Shown here: positions 51,233 to 60,706 of the stretch, piece after piece
Layout: each line of letters opens with the position of its first letter
How positions within the stretch are numbered: position 1 is the first letter of the stretch
From: Anaerolineales bacterium
GTDB lineage: Bacteria; Chloroflexota; Anaerolineae; 4572-78; J111
DNA: 64,000 nucleotides
Reading direction: 5' to 3'
NCBI GenBank assembly: GCA_015075405.1
Contig: JABTUK010000002.1
Location: 496,001 to 560,000 of the forward strand
Notes under the pieces: generated by a model
Database searches by the model: none
Seen by the model: only the letters and a program-made list of their open reading frames with translations
What the model was told of the DNA's origin: nothing
Translations under genes and position numbers: made by a program

Positions 51233-53083
51233 ATGACCCTCCGCACAAAAACCCTCCTTGTCATCGGTGTGACCTTGCTGGGGTTGATTGCCCTGTTGTA
51301 TATTACGGGGTCAGCCATCTGGCTGGATAGTTTTGCCGGCCTGGAAGAGCAAATTACCGGCCAAAATGTCAGGCGAGCGGTCAATGCCATCTTTGATGAT
51401 TTAAAAACATTGGACGCTCTGGCCGGCGATTATGCCGAATGGGACGACACCTATGCCTTTGTCGAGGACCACAACCCCGCTTACGTGGAAGCTAATTTTT
51501 TTGACGACAACTTTGTTGACCTGGGCATCAACTTGATATTGATCTTCGACAGCGCCGGTCAACTGGTTTTTGCCAGAAATATAGATTTGGAAACCGGCAC
51601 GGAAGTTCCTATTCCCGCTGCCTTACAACCTCACTTACAGCCCGACAGCCCCCTGCTGCGCCACACCAGCACCACCAGCCAGGTGAGCGGCCTGCTGCTT
51701 CTGCCCGACACCCCCTTGCTGGTTAGCTCCCGCCCCATTTTAACCAGCCAGGATGAAGGCCCTATTCGGGGCAGTTTTATCATGGGGCGCTTTTTGAACG
51801 CCGCCGAGGTGAAACGTTTGTCCGGCTTAACCGACTTATCGCTCACCTTGCAGCGCTTCGACAGCCCGGCGCTCCTGCCGCCCGATTTTCAGACAGCGCG
51901 GGACGCCCTGGCCGGGGGCGCAGCAACCTTTGCGCAGCCTCTTACGGCCAATACGATTGCCGGTTACGCCCCGCTGCTTGATATTTACGGTCAGCCAGCC
52001 CTGATCTTGCGAATAGATATGCCGCGGGATATCTACGCTCAAGGTCAGGCCAGCCTGCGGTTTTTTGCCTTGTCGCTGGTGGCCGTAAGCCTGGTGTTTG
52101 GGCTGCTAACGCTGTGGCTGTTGGAAAAGTTGGTTTTGGCTCGCCTGGCTAGTTTGAGTCGGGGGGTCAGCCGGATTGGGGTTGAAGGGGATCTTTCGGC
52201 CCGGATGGTGATGTTTGGACAAGACGAGCTGGCCGGCCTGGCCGGGGACATTAATCGGATGCTGGCTATTATGGAACATACCCAACAGGAACTTCAGGAG
52301 GCCAAGCAGGCCGCCGAAGCGGCTAACCAGGCCAAGAGCGCCTTTTTAGCCAGTATGAGCCACGAACTGCGCACTCCGCTTAACGCCATCATTGGTTACA
52401 GCGAGATGCTGCAAGAAGAGGTGGAGGAGTTGGACCAGCCGGAACTCATTCCCGACTTGAAAAAGATCAACGAAGCCGGCCATCACCTGCTGGGCGTACT
52501 CAACGGTGTGCTGGATTTGTCAAAAATCGAGGCCGGGAAAATGGAGCTGCACCTGGAAACGTTTGATGTGGCCGCCATGCTCAACGAGGTTGTCTCGATT
52601 GCCCAACCGCTGGCCCAGAAAAAAGGCAATACCCTGGTGGTCAACCAACCCGACAACCTCGGCCAGATGCGCGCCGACCTGACCAAAGTTCGCCAAAGCC
52701 TGCTCAACCTGCTCAGCAATGCAGCCAAGTTTACCGAGAACGGCACGATAACGCTCACGGTCGAAAGGATGAAGGCGGAAGGCGGAAGGATGAAAAATGA
52801 AGCTGGAAATTCCTTCATCCTTCATCCTTCATCCTTCATCCTTTTCAGTGTGGCTGATACCGGCATCGGCCTCAAACCCGAACAGATGGAGCGGCTGTTT
52901 CAACCCTTCACCCAGGCCGATGCGGCAACGAGTCGCAAATATGGCGGCACCGGGTTGGGTCTGGTCATCAGCCGCCACTACTGCCGCATGATGGGCGGCG
53001 ACATTACTGTAGCCAGTAACGGCACGCCGGGGGCCGGTTCGACGTTTACCATTCACCTGCCGGTGGAGTATAATGGTCAATAA
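51233..53083 (+). CDS. CHASE4-HAMP sensor histidine kinase with in-frame repeat insertion
   Basis: A 616-residue membrane kinase. Helix 1 (about 8-30), CHASE4 sensor domain (about 35-255, with [14 protein letters not shown]), helix 2 (about 275-297), HAMP (about 298-350), HisKA with [20 protein letters not shown] (about 370-440), HATPase_c with N-box [12 protein letters not shown] and G1 ADTGIGL, G2 [10 protein letters not shown]. Residues about 511-537 ([18 protein letters not shown]) are a translated palindromic repeat placed between the N-box and the G1 box, in a loop of the ATPase domain. The domain otherwise looks complete. No regulator gene is adjacent. Confidence 0.93.
   Translation: MTLRTKTLLVIGVTLLGLIALLYITGSAIWLDSFAGLEEQITGQNVRRAVNAIFDDLKTLDALAGDYAEWDDTYAFVEDHNPAYVEANFFDDNFVDLGINLILIFDSAGQLVFARNIDLETGTEVPIPAALQPHLQPDSPLLRHTSTTSQVSGLLLLPDTPLLVSSRPILTSQDEGPIRGSFIMGRFLNAAEVKRLSGLTDLSLTLQRFDSPALLPPDFQTARDALAGGAATFAQPLTANTIAGYAPLLDIYGQPALILRIDMPRDIYAQGQASLRFFALSLVAVSLVFGLLTLWLLEKLVLARLASLSRGVSRIGVEGDLSARMVMFGQDELAGLAGDINRMLAIMEHTQQELQEAKQAAEAANQAKSAFLASMSHELRTPLNAIIGYSEMLQEEVEELDQPELIPDLKKINEAGHHLLGVLNGVLDLSKIEAGKMELHLETFDVAAMLNEVVSIAQPLAQKKGNTLVVNQPDNLGQMRADLTKVRQSLLNLLSNAAKFTENGTITLTVERMKAEGGRMKNEAGNSFILHPSSFILFSVADTGIGLKPEQMERLFQPFTQADAATSRKYGGTGLGLVISRHYCRMMGGDITVASNGTPGAGSTFTIHLPVEYNGQ
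52764..52845 (+). repeat. In-frame palindromic repeat, GGATGAA family
   Basis: Left arm AAAGGATGAAGGCGGAAGGC continuing to GGATGAAAAATGA; right arm with four tandem CATCCTT units. It is translated within the kinase ATPase domain in the same phase as the copies in GH38 and the helicase. Confidence 0.9.
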
Positions 53084-53987
53084 GATGAGTCAAAAAACTT
53101 TACTCATTACCGGCGGCAGTGGTTATCTGGGCCGCCAACTGACCGCTAAAGCGGTTGACTCTTTTCGGGTTTATACCACTTATACCCGTCATCCCGGTCA
53201 AATCAAGGCCGGACAGCCCCTGCCCCTCGACCTGACCCGGCGTGACGATGTGCTGCGCCTGGTCAGCACCCTTTCGCCCCAGGCGATTATTCACACGGCT
53301 GCCATCAACCCCGGCCAGGGTGATGATGAAATGATGCGTCAGGTCAATGCGCTTGGCTCGCGTTACGTGGCCGAAGCCGCCACTGCTGTAGGGGCGCGGC
53401 TGGTTTACATTTCTTCCGATATGGTCCACGACGGCAAAAATGCTCCCTACGCCGACGACGCCCTCCCGTCGCCGCTCAGCGGCTATGGCCGTTCCAAAGC
53501 CGAGGCCGAGGCCGCCGTGGCCGAGATTGAACCGGCGGCTGCCATCGTCCGCACCTCGTTGATTTATGGCCTGGAGGAGATGGACCGGGGCACCAAGGGC
53601 TTTGTCGCCCGGCTGCGAACCGGCCAACCACTGGTGTTGTTCAGCGACTCCATCCGCCAGCCGGTCTGGGTCGAGACGCTGGCCGAGGCGTTGTTAAGAT
53701 TAGCTGGTCCAAACGCCGATTTTGCCGGACTCTTGAATGTCGCCGGGCGGCAAGCCCTAAGCCGGGAAGAATTTGGCCGGCGCATGCTCCAATGGTGGCA
53801 AATTGATCCGGGCGAACTGCTGCAATCAGGCCGGGCAGCGGACATTTCTGATACGATTCCCCTGGATTTGCGCCTGACCGTCACCCAGGCCGAGCAACTG
53901 TTGCAACAGGAGCTTTTTGGCGTGGATGAAATTTTGCAGGCGCAGCGCGATTTGCGTCCCAGCCTGAAACCAAATGGGCAAAACTAA
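53073..53987 (+). CDS. RmlD-like SDR-family NAD(P)-dependent reductase
   Basis: A 304-residue extended short-chain reductase. Nucleotide-binding [12 protein letters not shown] at the N-terminus; the active-site Tyr/Lys are in [10 protein letters not shown] (about 138-147); Ser in [10 protein letters not shown]. The overall pattern matches dTDP-4-dehydrorhamnose reductase, so it may act on a nucleotide sugar, but no rml genes are near. ATG 53073 has GGTGGAG upstream and overlaps the kinase stop by 11 bp; ATG 53085 is the alternative. The 3' end overlaps the helicase start by 14 bp. Confidence 0.88.
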   Translation: MVNKMSQKTLLITGGSGYLGRQLTAKAVDSFRVYTTYTRHPGQIKAGQPLPLDLTRRDDVLRLVSTLSPQAIIHTAAINPGQGDDEMMRQVNALGSRYVAEAATAVGARLVYISSDMVHDGKNAPYADDALPSPLSGYGRSKAEAEAAVAEIEPAAAIVRTSLIYGLEEMDRGTKGFVARLRTGQPLVLFSDSIRQPVWVETLAEALLRLAGPNADFAGLLNVAGRQALSREEFGRRMLQWWQIDPGELLQSGRAADISDTIPLDLRLTVTQAEQLLQQELFGVDEILQAQRDLRPSLKPNGQN

Positions 53988-55407
53988 AAAAAATCCACTC
54001 TCCCAACCTTCCGGCCCTCCAACCCTCCAGCCTTCCCCACCCTATGCCTATTTCCTCGGCGGCACCCTGGTACTGGAAGGGGTTGCCCGTGAAACAACGC
54101 CGCCCGCTCCGTTCCGCTGGCTCAACGCCCGTTGGCGCTGCCCGGCGGTCCACTATCGAGCTATTCGGCCCTGGCTAAAAGAGCAGAACATTCGCAACAC
54201 CATCCCCCGCTGGCGCGACCTGTCCCTGCGTTTAAACGATAACCGCACACCCCATCCGTACCAAACCGAGGCCCTGGACGCCTGGCTGGCCGGCGACCGC
54301 TGGGGCAGCGTCATCCTGCCGACCGGCGCGGGCAAAACGTTTTTGGCCCTGCAAGCCATCGCCGCTACGCCGGTCAGCACTCTGGTGGTGGTGCCTACGC
54401 TTGACCTGCTCCACCAGTGGTATGCCCTGCTGGAAAATGCTTTTCGACTGCCCATCGGGGTGTGGTACGGCCAGGAGAAAAAACTGGAGCCGCTCACCGT
54501 GACCACCTACCCCAGCGCCTACGCCCAGGCCGAAACCCTGGGCGATCAGTTCAAGCTGATTATCTTTGACGAAATTCACCATCTCCCCGCTCCTTCGTGG
54601 CACGAAATCGCCCTGATGTGCGCCGCACCGTACCGTCTGGGGTTGACGGCCACATACCCGGAAAGGATGAAGGAAGAAAAAGTCGAAGTTTCATCCTTCC
54701 GCCTTCCGCCTTCATCCTTACTCGAAGAGTTAGTTGGACCGGTGCTGTACGAAAAACGGATTGACGATCTGGCCGGGGAGCAGTTGGCCGAATATCGGAC
54801 AGTGCGGCTGCGGGTAGAGCTGACCTCGGCAGAGAGAGCGGTTTATGATACGGCCCTGGGGGCTTACCTGGGCTACGTGCGCGAAGCCCGTCTGCGTGAA
54901 AGTCACGGCGCCGGCTGGTGGTACGAATTGACCCGGCGCAGCGCCCAGGACCAACAGGCGCGGCGGGCCAAGGTGGCCGAGTTGAAATTAAAAGAGATTG
55001 TGCATCAGGCTGAGGGCAAGTTAGCGGCGCTTGATGAACTGCTGCGTGAGCACCGCGACCGGCAGATGCTCATTTTTACCGCCCACAACCGTTTTGCCTA
55101 CCAGATTGCCCGGCGGCATCTCATCCCGGCCATTACCCACCAAACGGTCGCCGCCGAGCGCAAAGCCATTCTGGATGGCTTTCGGGCCGGGGTCTATCGG
55201 GCCATTGTGACCTCTAAAGTGTTGAATGAAGGAGTGGATGTGCCGGAGGCCAAAATTGCGGTAGTGCTGGGGGGCAGCGCCAGCGCCCGCGAGTACATCC
55301 AGCGGCTGGGGCGGGTTTTGCGTAAACGGGGGAATACTCAGGCGATCCTGTATGAAGTGATCGCTCGCAAAACGGTTGATGAGGGAATTGCTCAGCGGCG
55401 ACGGTGA
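53974..55407 (+). CDS. XPB/Rad25-like superfamily 2 helicase with in-frame repeat insertion
   Basis: A 477-residue DNA helicase. Motif I PTGAGKT (about 111-117), motif II DEIHH, motif III GLTATYPER, motif VI QRLGRVLRKRG near the C-terminus. An N-terminal DNA-damage-recognition-like domain precedes (about 28-95). Residues about 5-20 are Pro/Ser/Gln-rich and encoded by one arm of a CCAACCTTCC-type repeat, so the native start may have been later. Residues about 229-249 ([19 protein letters not shown]) are a translated palindromic repeat right after motif III. Bacterial XPB is normally followed by a Bax1/DUF790 nuclease gene; none is here. Confidence 0.92.
   Translation: MGKTKKNPLSQPSGPPTLQPSPPYAYFLGGTLVLEGVARETTPPAPFRWLNARWRCPAVHYRAIRPWLKEQNIRNTIPRWRDLSLRLNDNRTPHPYQTEALDAWLAGDRWGSVILPTGAGKTFLALQAIAATPVSTLVVVPTLDLLHQWYALLENAFRLPIGVWYGQEKKLEPLTVTTYPSAYAQAETLGDQFKLIIFDEIHHLPAPSWHEIALMCAAPYRLGLTATYPERMKEEKVEVSSFRLPPSSLLEELVGPVLYEKRIDDLAGEQLAEYRTVRLRVELTSAERAVYDTALGAYLGYVREARLRESHGAGWWYELTRRSAQDQQARRAKVAELKLKEIVHQAEGKLAALDELLREHRDRQMLIFTAHNRFAYQIARRHLIPAITHQTVAAERKAILDGFRAGVYRAIVTSKVLNEGVDVPEAKIAVVLGGSASAREYIQRLGRVLRKRGNTQAILYEVIARKTVDEGIAQRRR
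54661..54720 (+). repeat. In-frame palindromic repeat, GGATGAA family
   Basis: Left arm GAAAGGATGAAGGAAGAAAA, right arm TTCATCCTTCCGCCTTCCGC then CTTCATCC. Inserted between helicase motif III and the next conserved block (LLEELVGPVLYEK), in the phase that yields ERMKEE and SSFRLPPSS. Confidence 0.9.
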
Positions 55408-55455
55408 TCCACCGGCTGGAGGAGCGGCAAGGCAGGGCAAAGGTAGCTGATGAAC

Positions 55456-55683
55456 CTAAATAAATAAAGCTGCGCTGATGCCTCGCAAAGGGCAGCCCGC
55501 TTTTTCTAGCTCTTGAGCCAGTGTTTGGAAACCGACTTGATCCTCATCAAAGACAATATCCACTTCTTGGGTTTCTAAGGTAATTGTAAGTTGCTCTACG
55601 CCAGGTAAACACCGAAACCGGGCTTCTAACTTTGTCGCAACTTCTTCCGTGAGCGTCGGAATATGCAGCGCCTTAAACTCCAT
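55456..55683 (-). CDS. HMA-fold-like small protein without CxxC
   Basis: A 75-residue protein with the beta-alpha-beta-beta-alpha-beta pattern of heavy-metal-associated domains: FKALHIPTLTEEVATKLEAR, LPGVEQLTITLETQEVDIVF, then LAQELEKAGCPL. The CxxC metal site is absent; the matching loop reads PTLTEE. It may act in protein contact rather than metal transfer. It stands alone on the minus strand, convergent with the helicase gene. Confidence 0.65.
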   Translation of the reverse strand: MEFKALHIPTLTEEVATKLEARFRCLPGVEQLTITLETQEVDIVFDEDQVGFQTLAQELEKAGCPLRGISAALFI

Positions 55684-55826
55684 AATTGATCAATTCCCCA
55701 ACTCTAAACGATAAATTCTTACCCAATGATAACATCCAGCATAAATCGAAATAACATAGACGAATAGTGTCAGATGTCATTTTATCTCCTGACAATTGTC
55801 CTGTTACCAATTTTTGCCCAAACAAA

Positions 55827-55847
55827 ACCGCCCTCATCGAGGGCGGT
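55827..55847 (-). terminator. Rho-independent terminator of the response regulator gene
   Basis: Stem ACCGCCCTC / GAGGGCGGT with loop ATC. On the minus strand TTTTGTTTG follows directly. It lies 41 nt after the regulator stop. Confidence 0.85.
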
Positions 55848-55887
55848 GGAGAAGCTAACCTTTGGCAGAGCGAATAGCAACGGGCAA

Positions 55888-56529
55888 TTAAGATTTCAAA
55901 TACTGATCAAGATGATGACGAACCGCATAGGCTGTGGCTTCGGCTCGATTGGCTAAACCCAGTTTATCCAGAATATGACCAACATAGTTACGAACGGTGC
56001 CCTCGCCCAAATGCAGACTGGCAGCAATTTCTTTGTTGGTTTTGCCCTGCGCAATCAGGCTTAATACTTTTAGCTCCCGCGCCGAAAGTTCAGCAAAGGC
56101 TTCAGGACGGGTTGAGCTGTGTAATTCAGCCAGAGCCTGGCCTGTGGCAGCAGAATTTAACAAGCCAGTGCCTTCAACCGCCATTTGGATCGTCCGAATC
56201 AAATGGTCATTGCTGACTTGCTTCAAGACATAGCCGACAGCCCCCGCCGAAATCGCCTGCACCAGAAGCTCATCCTCGGCAAAAGAGGTCAGCATAATTA
56301 CTTTTGTGGCCGGATGATTTTTAACAATCTCTCGACACGCCTCAATTCCACTCTCCTGGCCCAATCGAACATCCATCAGCACAATGTCGGGTTTCAACTC
56401 AGCGGCCCGTTGAATTGCCTCAGCCTTTGTGCCAGCTTCGGCTACCACCTGCCAGCCAGATTGGCGGGTTAATAAATTGCTTAAACCTAAACGAACGACC
56501 GCATGGTCATCCACAATCATGATTCGCAC
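55888..56529 (-). CDS. NarL/FixJ-family response regulator
   Basis: A 213-residue regulator. Receiver domain 1-120 with acidic pocket DDH, phospho-acceptor Asp53 in DIVLMDVRLG, Thr/Ser in MLTSFAED and Lys in YVLKQVS. LuxR-type HTH about 145-205 (LSARELKVLSLIAQGKTNKE). Start is GTG 56529 with AGGGGA six bases upstream; the ATG at 56544 has no site. No kinase is adjacent; the orphan kinases at 2393 and 51233 are candidates only by presence in the window. A terminator follows. Confidence 0.92.
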   Translation of the reverse strand: MRIMIVDDHAVVRLGLSNLLTRQSGWQVVAEAGTKAEAIQRAAELKPDIVLMDVRLGQESGIEACREIVKNHPATKVIMLTSFAEDELLVQAISAGAVGYVLKQVSNDHLIRTIQMAVEGTGLLNSAATGQALAELHSSTRPEAFAELSARELKVLSLIAQGKTNKEIAASLHLGEGTVRNYVGHILDKLGLANRAEATAYAVRHHLDQYLKS

Positions 56530-56593
56530 AAAAGGTCCCCTCATTACTTGTCGAAATACTTATGGCTCTTTTGGAATTCAGGGGGGGCAGCGG

Positions 56594-56641
56594 TAACGTG
56601 ATACGTGACCAGGATCATCACGCATCACGTATCACGTATCA
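56594..56641. repeat. Palindromic repeat, GATACGT 7-mer family
   Basis: Left arm TAACGTGATACGTGA, right arm TCACGCATCACGTATCACGT. It lies in the 432-bp space between the response regulator and the PBP gene. The rest of that space holds a GC-rich stretch (CCCGGCGGATT ... GCCGGGG) and the PBP promoter. Confidence 0.8.
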
Positions 56642-56896
56642 GGCCCAAACCCCACGAAATCCTGAAGAACCTACTTGTTTATTATGAAATGATTTCGCAA
56701 TGAGGTCAAATAACTTCTAACTAATGGGTTCAAAATGAATTGGTTTACCCATGCGTTAGCCCCGGCGGATTCGCTCTTCCCAACCGGCGCGGGCCGGGGT
56801 AGCTTCTAGCTGTCCCTGGTCAACGTTATAGGTAAAGAGCGGGTTTGGCAACCTACTATATCTTGTGGTCTATGTGGTTTTTTTTCCTATATCTTG

Positions 56897-56955
56897 GGTG
56901 TAAACATAAAAATTAAGCAGACCGTTTTTACACCAAACCGGCTCGATGCTATAAT
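56897..56955 (+). promoter_or_regulatory. Promoter of the PBP gene with a flanking operator-like palindrome
   Basis: TTTACA (56927-56932), a 17-nt spacer, and TATAAT (56950-56955). The ATG is at 56962, seven bases after the -10, so the transcript is probably leaderless. GGTGTAAA (56897-56904) and TTTACACC (56927-56934) are perfect inverted copies 30 bp apart, one of them covering the -35 box, as expected for a dimeric regulator. Confidence 0.75.
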
Positions 56956-56961
56956 TTTGTT

Positions 56962-59097
56962 ATGGCTGCTCCCCGAAGGATTCCGCGGCGCGTCTTTATT
57001 AAAAGCATGGGTATTGCCCTGCTGATAAGCGGCTGCGCGCCCCGGCTTACCCCTCCTTTTGCCGTGGAAGAACCCACCTCTACTCCACTGCCAACGCCCA
57101 CACCTACTCCCTTACCCAGCGCCGACGCCGTAGCCCAAACTTACCTGACCGCTTGGAGCCTGGGCAATTACGAGACCATGTATAGCCTGTTGACCCCCGC
57201 TTCCCAGGCCCGCCTCACCTTCGCTCAATTCCAAACTCATTACACCAGCGCCACCACCGAAGCTACCGCCACCCAGGTTGCCAACCAGCTTGGCTCGTTG
57301 CTGCACCAGGATGATAAGGCTTCGGCCACCTTCCGCTCGGTTTGGCAAACTAATCTGTTTGGCCCGCTCACCGCCGATAATACCATGCAGCTTACCTTCA
57401 GCGAAGGCCGCTGGGGCGTCGAGTGGCAGCCGACGTTGGTTTTGCCCCAGTTAGGCGAAGGCGTCAGCCTGGCCTTTCTAGGCGAGCAGCCCACCCGTGG
57501 CAACATTTATGATAAAAATGTCCATGCTGTGGCTACGCAGGGGCAAATGGTCACGGTTGGGGTTATCCCCCAGTATCTGGAGGAAGCGCAGGAAACGGTT
57601 GAATATCTTTCGTCGCTGACCAAAGTGCCGGTGGAGTGGATTCAGGCCCAAATCAACGCGGCCCGGCCGGATTGGTTTGTGCCTGTAGCCGATATTACCT
57701 TTGAAACCAGTCTGGAAAACGACAATTTGCTCAATAATCTGGCCGGGGTAGACCGCCGTACCCACGAGGTGCGGACTTACAGCGACGGCGAGACCGGGGC
57801 GCATATCATCGGCTACATGGGCAAGATTCCGGCGGAACGCAAGCAAGAATACTTGGTGCAGGGTTATCGCGGCGATGAGCTGGTGGGGTTAGCCGGGGTG
57901 GAAAACTGGGCCGAAAAAGAGTTGGCCGGCCAGCGCGGGGGGCGACTGGTAACGCTGACCTCGGCTCGCCAGGTTCTCTCCGAAATTGCTACATTAACGG
58001 CGCGCGCCGGCAGCAGCGTTTATCTCACCCTGGATACTCTTTTCCAGGCGACGGTGGAACGCCTTTTGGGAGAGCGGCTGGGGGCGGTAGTGGTGCTCGA
58101 CCCTAACAGCGGCGCTATCTATGCTATAGCCAGTTATCCCCGCTTTAAACCGGCTATTTTCACCACCGGCTTTGACGTGGACGCCTGGGCCAAGCTTTAT
58201 ACCAACGAAAAGCGACCTTTGTTGAATCGGGCTACCCAGGGACTTTACCCACCGGCTTCTGTGTTTAAGATTGTCACCCTCAGCGCCGCTCTGGAAACGC
58301 TTGACGTCAAACCCGAAACCACATTTGTTTGCAGCGGCAGGTGGGCCGGCCTGGGGAAAGAGTTTGAAAAGAAGTGCTGGCTGCAAAACGGGCATGGGCA
58401 GATCAACCTGATAGACGGCCTGACCCAAAGTTGTGACGTGGTCTTTTACGAATTGGGTCTGGCCTTACACCGGCACGACCCCCAACTGCTGCCCAACTGG
58501 GGGCGGGCTTTTGGCCTGGGCGTGGCTACCGATATTCTTGGTTTAACCGAGAGTGCGGGGGTGATGCCGGATGACGCCTGGAAACAAACCACTTATAACC
58601 AGCCCGTTTTTGATGGCGATGCGGTTAATACGGCCATTGGCCAGGGATATAGTCTCGCCACACCGTTGCAAATTGCTCGGTTGATAGCAGCGATGGGCAA
58701 TGGCGGCCGGCTGCTGCGCCCACGGGTGGTCGAAAAGATTGTCAACGTAGATGGCACAGTGCAAGTCTTTGAACCGGAGGTGGCGGGAACGCTGCCTCTC
58801 TCCTCAGAAAGTACTGCCTTGCTTCGGCAAAGTCTGGAAGCGGTGGTTAGCGGGGCGCGGGGTACGGCGCGGGCCGCCTTTAACGGCATTACTTATACGG
58901 TTGCCGGCAAAACCGGTACCGCCGAGTCGGGCCAGAAGCAGCCCCACGCCTGGTTTGCCGGCTACGCTCCCGCTGACGAGCCTCGTGTGGCGATTGCTGT
59001 TCTCCTTGAACATGCCGGCGAAGGTTCTAAAGAAGCCGCCCCGTTGTTCCGGCAGGTGGCCGAAGCTTTTTTTGAGTGGGAAGCTCGGCAGATTTAA
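56962..59097 (+). CDS. Class B penicillin-binding protein with NTF2-like domain, lipoprotein
   Basis: A 711-residue DD-transpeptidase that cross-links peptidoglycan. The signal combines RRVFIKS (twin-arginine-like) with the lipobox ISGC; a Thr/Pro-rich tether follows (to about 50). Domains: MecA_N/NTF2-like (about 52-165), PBP dimerisation (about 170-330), transpeptidase (about 375-705). Active-site motifs: Ser433-x-x-Lys436 in PPASVFKIVT, Ser490-Cys-Asp in QSCDVVFYE, and Lys650-Thr-Gly in AGKTGTAE. The SxD form is usual in the PBP2/MrdA branch. There is no Shine-Dalgarno site; see the promoter entry. No rodA neighbour. Confidence 0.95.
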   Translation: MAAPRRIPRRVFIKSMGIALLISGCAPRLTPPFAVEEPTSTPLPTPTPTPLPSADAVAQTYLTAWSLGNYETMYSLLTPASQARLTFAQFQTHYTSATTEATATQVANQLGSLLHQDDKASATFRSVWQTNLFGPLTADNTMQLTFSEGRWGVEWQPTLVLPQLGEGVSLAFLGEQPTRGNIYDKNVHAVATQGQMVTVGVIPQYLEEAQETVEYLSSLTKVPVEWIQAQINAARPDWFVPVADITFETSLENDNLLNNLAGVDRRTHEVRTYSDGETGAHIIGYMGKIPAERKQEYLVQGYRGDELVGLAGVENWAEKELAGQRGGRLVTLTSARQVLSEIATLTARAGSSVYLTLDTLFQATVERLLGERLGAVVVLDPNSGAIYAIASYPRFKPAIFTTGFDVDAWAKLYTNEKRPLLNRATQGLYPPASVFKIVTLSAALETLDVKPETTFVCSGRWAGLGKEFEKKCWLQNGHGQINLIDGLTQSCDVVFYELGLALHRHDPQLLPNWGRAFGLGVATDILGLTESAGVMPDDAWKQTTYNQPVFDGDAVNTAIGQGYSLATPLQIARLIAAMGNGGRLLRPRVVEKIVNVDGTVQVFEPEVAGTLPLSSESTALLRQSLEAVVSGARGTARAAFNGITYTVAGKTGTAESGQKQPHAWFAGYAPADEPRVAIAVLLEHAGEGSKEAAPLFRQVAEAFFEWEARQI

Positions 59098-59219
59098 AGG
59101 AAGGGGTGGACAAAGCTTTGCAAAGCCGGAAAGGCGTAGCCCAGCCAGTCAAGCGCATAACTCCTCTGATGCTTATCCGCCAGAACTTCTAGGTTGCCGG
59201 TAAACAAGGTCAAATCCCG

Positions 59220-59576
59220 GTGAGGGCTATATTTCAACATCTGGCGGTCGGCGAGTGCTTGGTGCTGTCCCGCAAACGGTTCGTTTTAGGTCAGCCGTTA
59301 TACTTGATCGGGCTTCGACTTGAGGATGAATACCTGCTCATCGTGACCAACCAAAATCCAGGGAGTGCTCTGGACGATTATGCTCGAAGGTGGAACATCG
59401 AAACGCTATTTGGCATTCTCAAATCCAGAGGCTTTCGCCTCGAAGAAACCCATTTGACTGAGGGCGAAAGCATTAACAAACTGTTGGCTCTCTTAGCTTT
59501 AGCCACCGTCTGGGCGTTCAAGGTCGGCGAGTGCTCAGCACGTAATCGTCAAAACCTTTGTGGCCGCCCTGCGTGA
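59220..59576 (+). pseudogene. IS4-type DDE transposase C-terminal fragment
   Basis: The frame reads RKRFVLGQPLYLIGLRLEDE, YARRWNIETLFGILKSRGF and HLTEGESINKLLALLALATV, the final catalytic Glu block of IS4-like transposases. The N-terminal two thirds with the catalytic Asp residues is missing, and similarity is lost after VGE by frameshift. The rest of 59098-59734 shows no gene; no terminal inverted repeats were found. Confidence 0.8.
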
Positions 59577-59664
59577 AGCAGTGGTGGAAGAACAAACGCT
59601 TGTGGTGGATAAAAGTTCTCTTTGGTTAAGTAGGCGTTTGTCCTGAGCGCACCCTCTATTACCT

Positions 59665-59693
59665 TTGACATCCCCTCATTCTTCTGTTAAAAT
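59665..59693 (+). promoter_or_regulatory. Sigma-70 promoter of the SNase lipoprotein gene
   Basis: TTGACA (59665-59670), a 17-nt spacer, and TAAAAT (59688-59693) with TGT before the -10. The form matches that of the proS promoter. Confidence 0.8.
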
Positions 59694-59734
59694 TTAGCCA
59701 TTATCAAGAACCTTTGTTCTGGCGGAGCAGCCCT

Positions 59735-60649
59735 ATGACTCTCAAACGTCGCTTGATAGCCGTTGCCCTTATCTTTTGGCTGGTTTCGCTGGCCTGTTCC
59801 GGGGTTGAAACCTCCCCTCCCGCCGATACCGCCACCCCCTTGCCGCTGCCCCCCAGCGCGACCCCCATCAGCTTACCCCCTACCGCCACTGTAGCCAATC
59901 CCCCTCCGGCGACGCCGGGCAGCAGCGGTCCCACTCAACCAGAAGGACTGGAAACTGTCACGGTTGCTCAGGTGGTGGATGGTGATACGGTGGAACTGAC
60001 CAATGGTCGGCGGGTGCGTTACATCGGTATCAACACCCCGGAGCGAGACCAGCCCTATTACAATGAAGCTACCGCGCTCAATCGCCAGTTGGTCGAGAGA
60101 AAAGAGGTGCAGTTGGAGTTTGACCTGGAAACCTTTGACCAGTATGGCCGGTCACTGGCCTATGTCTGGGCCGATGGCAAGCTGGTAAATTTGGAAATTG
60201 TGCAGCAGGGATTTGCCAACAGCTTTACCATTCAGCCCAATATTCGCTATGAAGCAGAATTTCGACAAGCGGAGCGTGAGGCTCGTGAAGCCGGTCGAGG
60301 GTTGTGGGCCGGCTCAGAGGTAGCCTTAAAAATCATCCAGATTCAGGCCGACGCGCCCGGCAGCGACAACGAAAACCCCAACGGTGAGTGGGTCGAAATA
60401 GCCAATCAAGGCAACACCCCCGTGCAAATGCAAGGTTTTACCCTCAAGGACGAAGCCAATCATATTTATACCTTTGGGGATTTTACCGTTGCGCCCGGCG
60501 CGGCATTTCGTCTCTATTCGGGCCAGGGCCAAAACAGCGCCAATGCTTTATATTGGGGCTTGTCCGGCGAGAGCATCTGGAACAACAACGGCGATACGGC
60601 CTATTTGAGAGACACGACGGGGGCGCTGGTGGATACGTTTGCTTATTAA
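59735..60649 (+). CDS. SNase-like nuclease lipoprotein with lamin-tail domain
   Basis: A 304-residue exported nuclease. Lipobox SLAC (Cys21), a Pro/Thr-rich tether (about 25-70), a staphylococcal-nuclease domain (about 72-205) with catalytic Arg and Glu in RVRYIGINTPERD and Arg in QYGRSLAYVW, then a lamin-tail (LTD) domain (about 205-304, GEWVEIANQGNTPVQMQGFT). It should cut extracellular DNA or RNA at the cell surface; LTD may bind a surface or nucleic-acid partner. ATG 59735 has CGGAG seven bases upstream. The Asp for Ca binding is present in VVDGDTVEL. Confidence 0.92.
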   Translation: MTLKRRLIAVALIFWLVSLACSGVETSPPADTATPLPLPPSATPISLPPTATVANPPPATPGSSGPTQPEGLETVTVAQVVDGDTVELTNGRRVRYIGINTPERDQPYYNEATALNRQLVERKEVQLEFDLETFDQYGRSLAYVWADGKLVNLEIVQQGFANSFTIQPNIRYEAEFRQAEREAREAGRGLWAGSEVALKIIQIQADAPGSDNENPNGEWVEIANQGNTPVQMQGFTLKDEANHIYTFGDFTVAPGAAFRLYSGQGQNSANALYWGLSGESIWNNNGDTAYLRDTTGALVDTFAY

Positions 60650-60706
60650 CAGCCAGAGTTACTGAGGCCCAGGAATAATGATTTTTGACAATCAAATCCG
60701 GTAATA

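Noticed and set aside
59098..59734. Complete insertion sequence
   Set aside because: Only the transposase C-terminus remains, with a frameshift and no terminal inverted repeats or target duplication seen.
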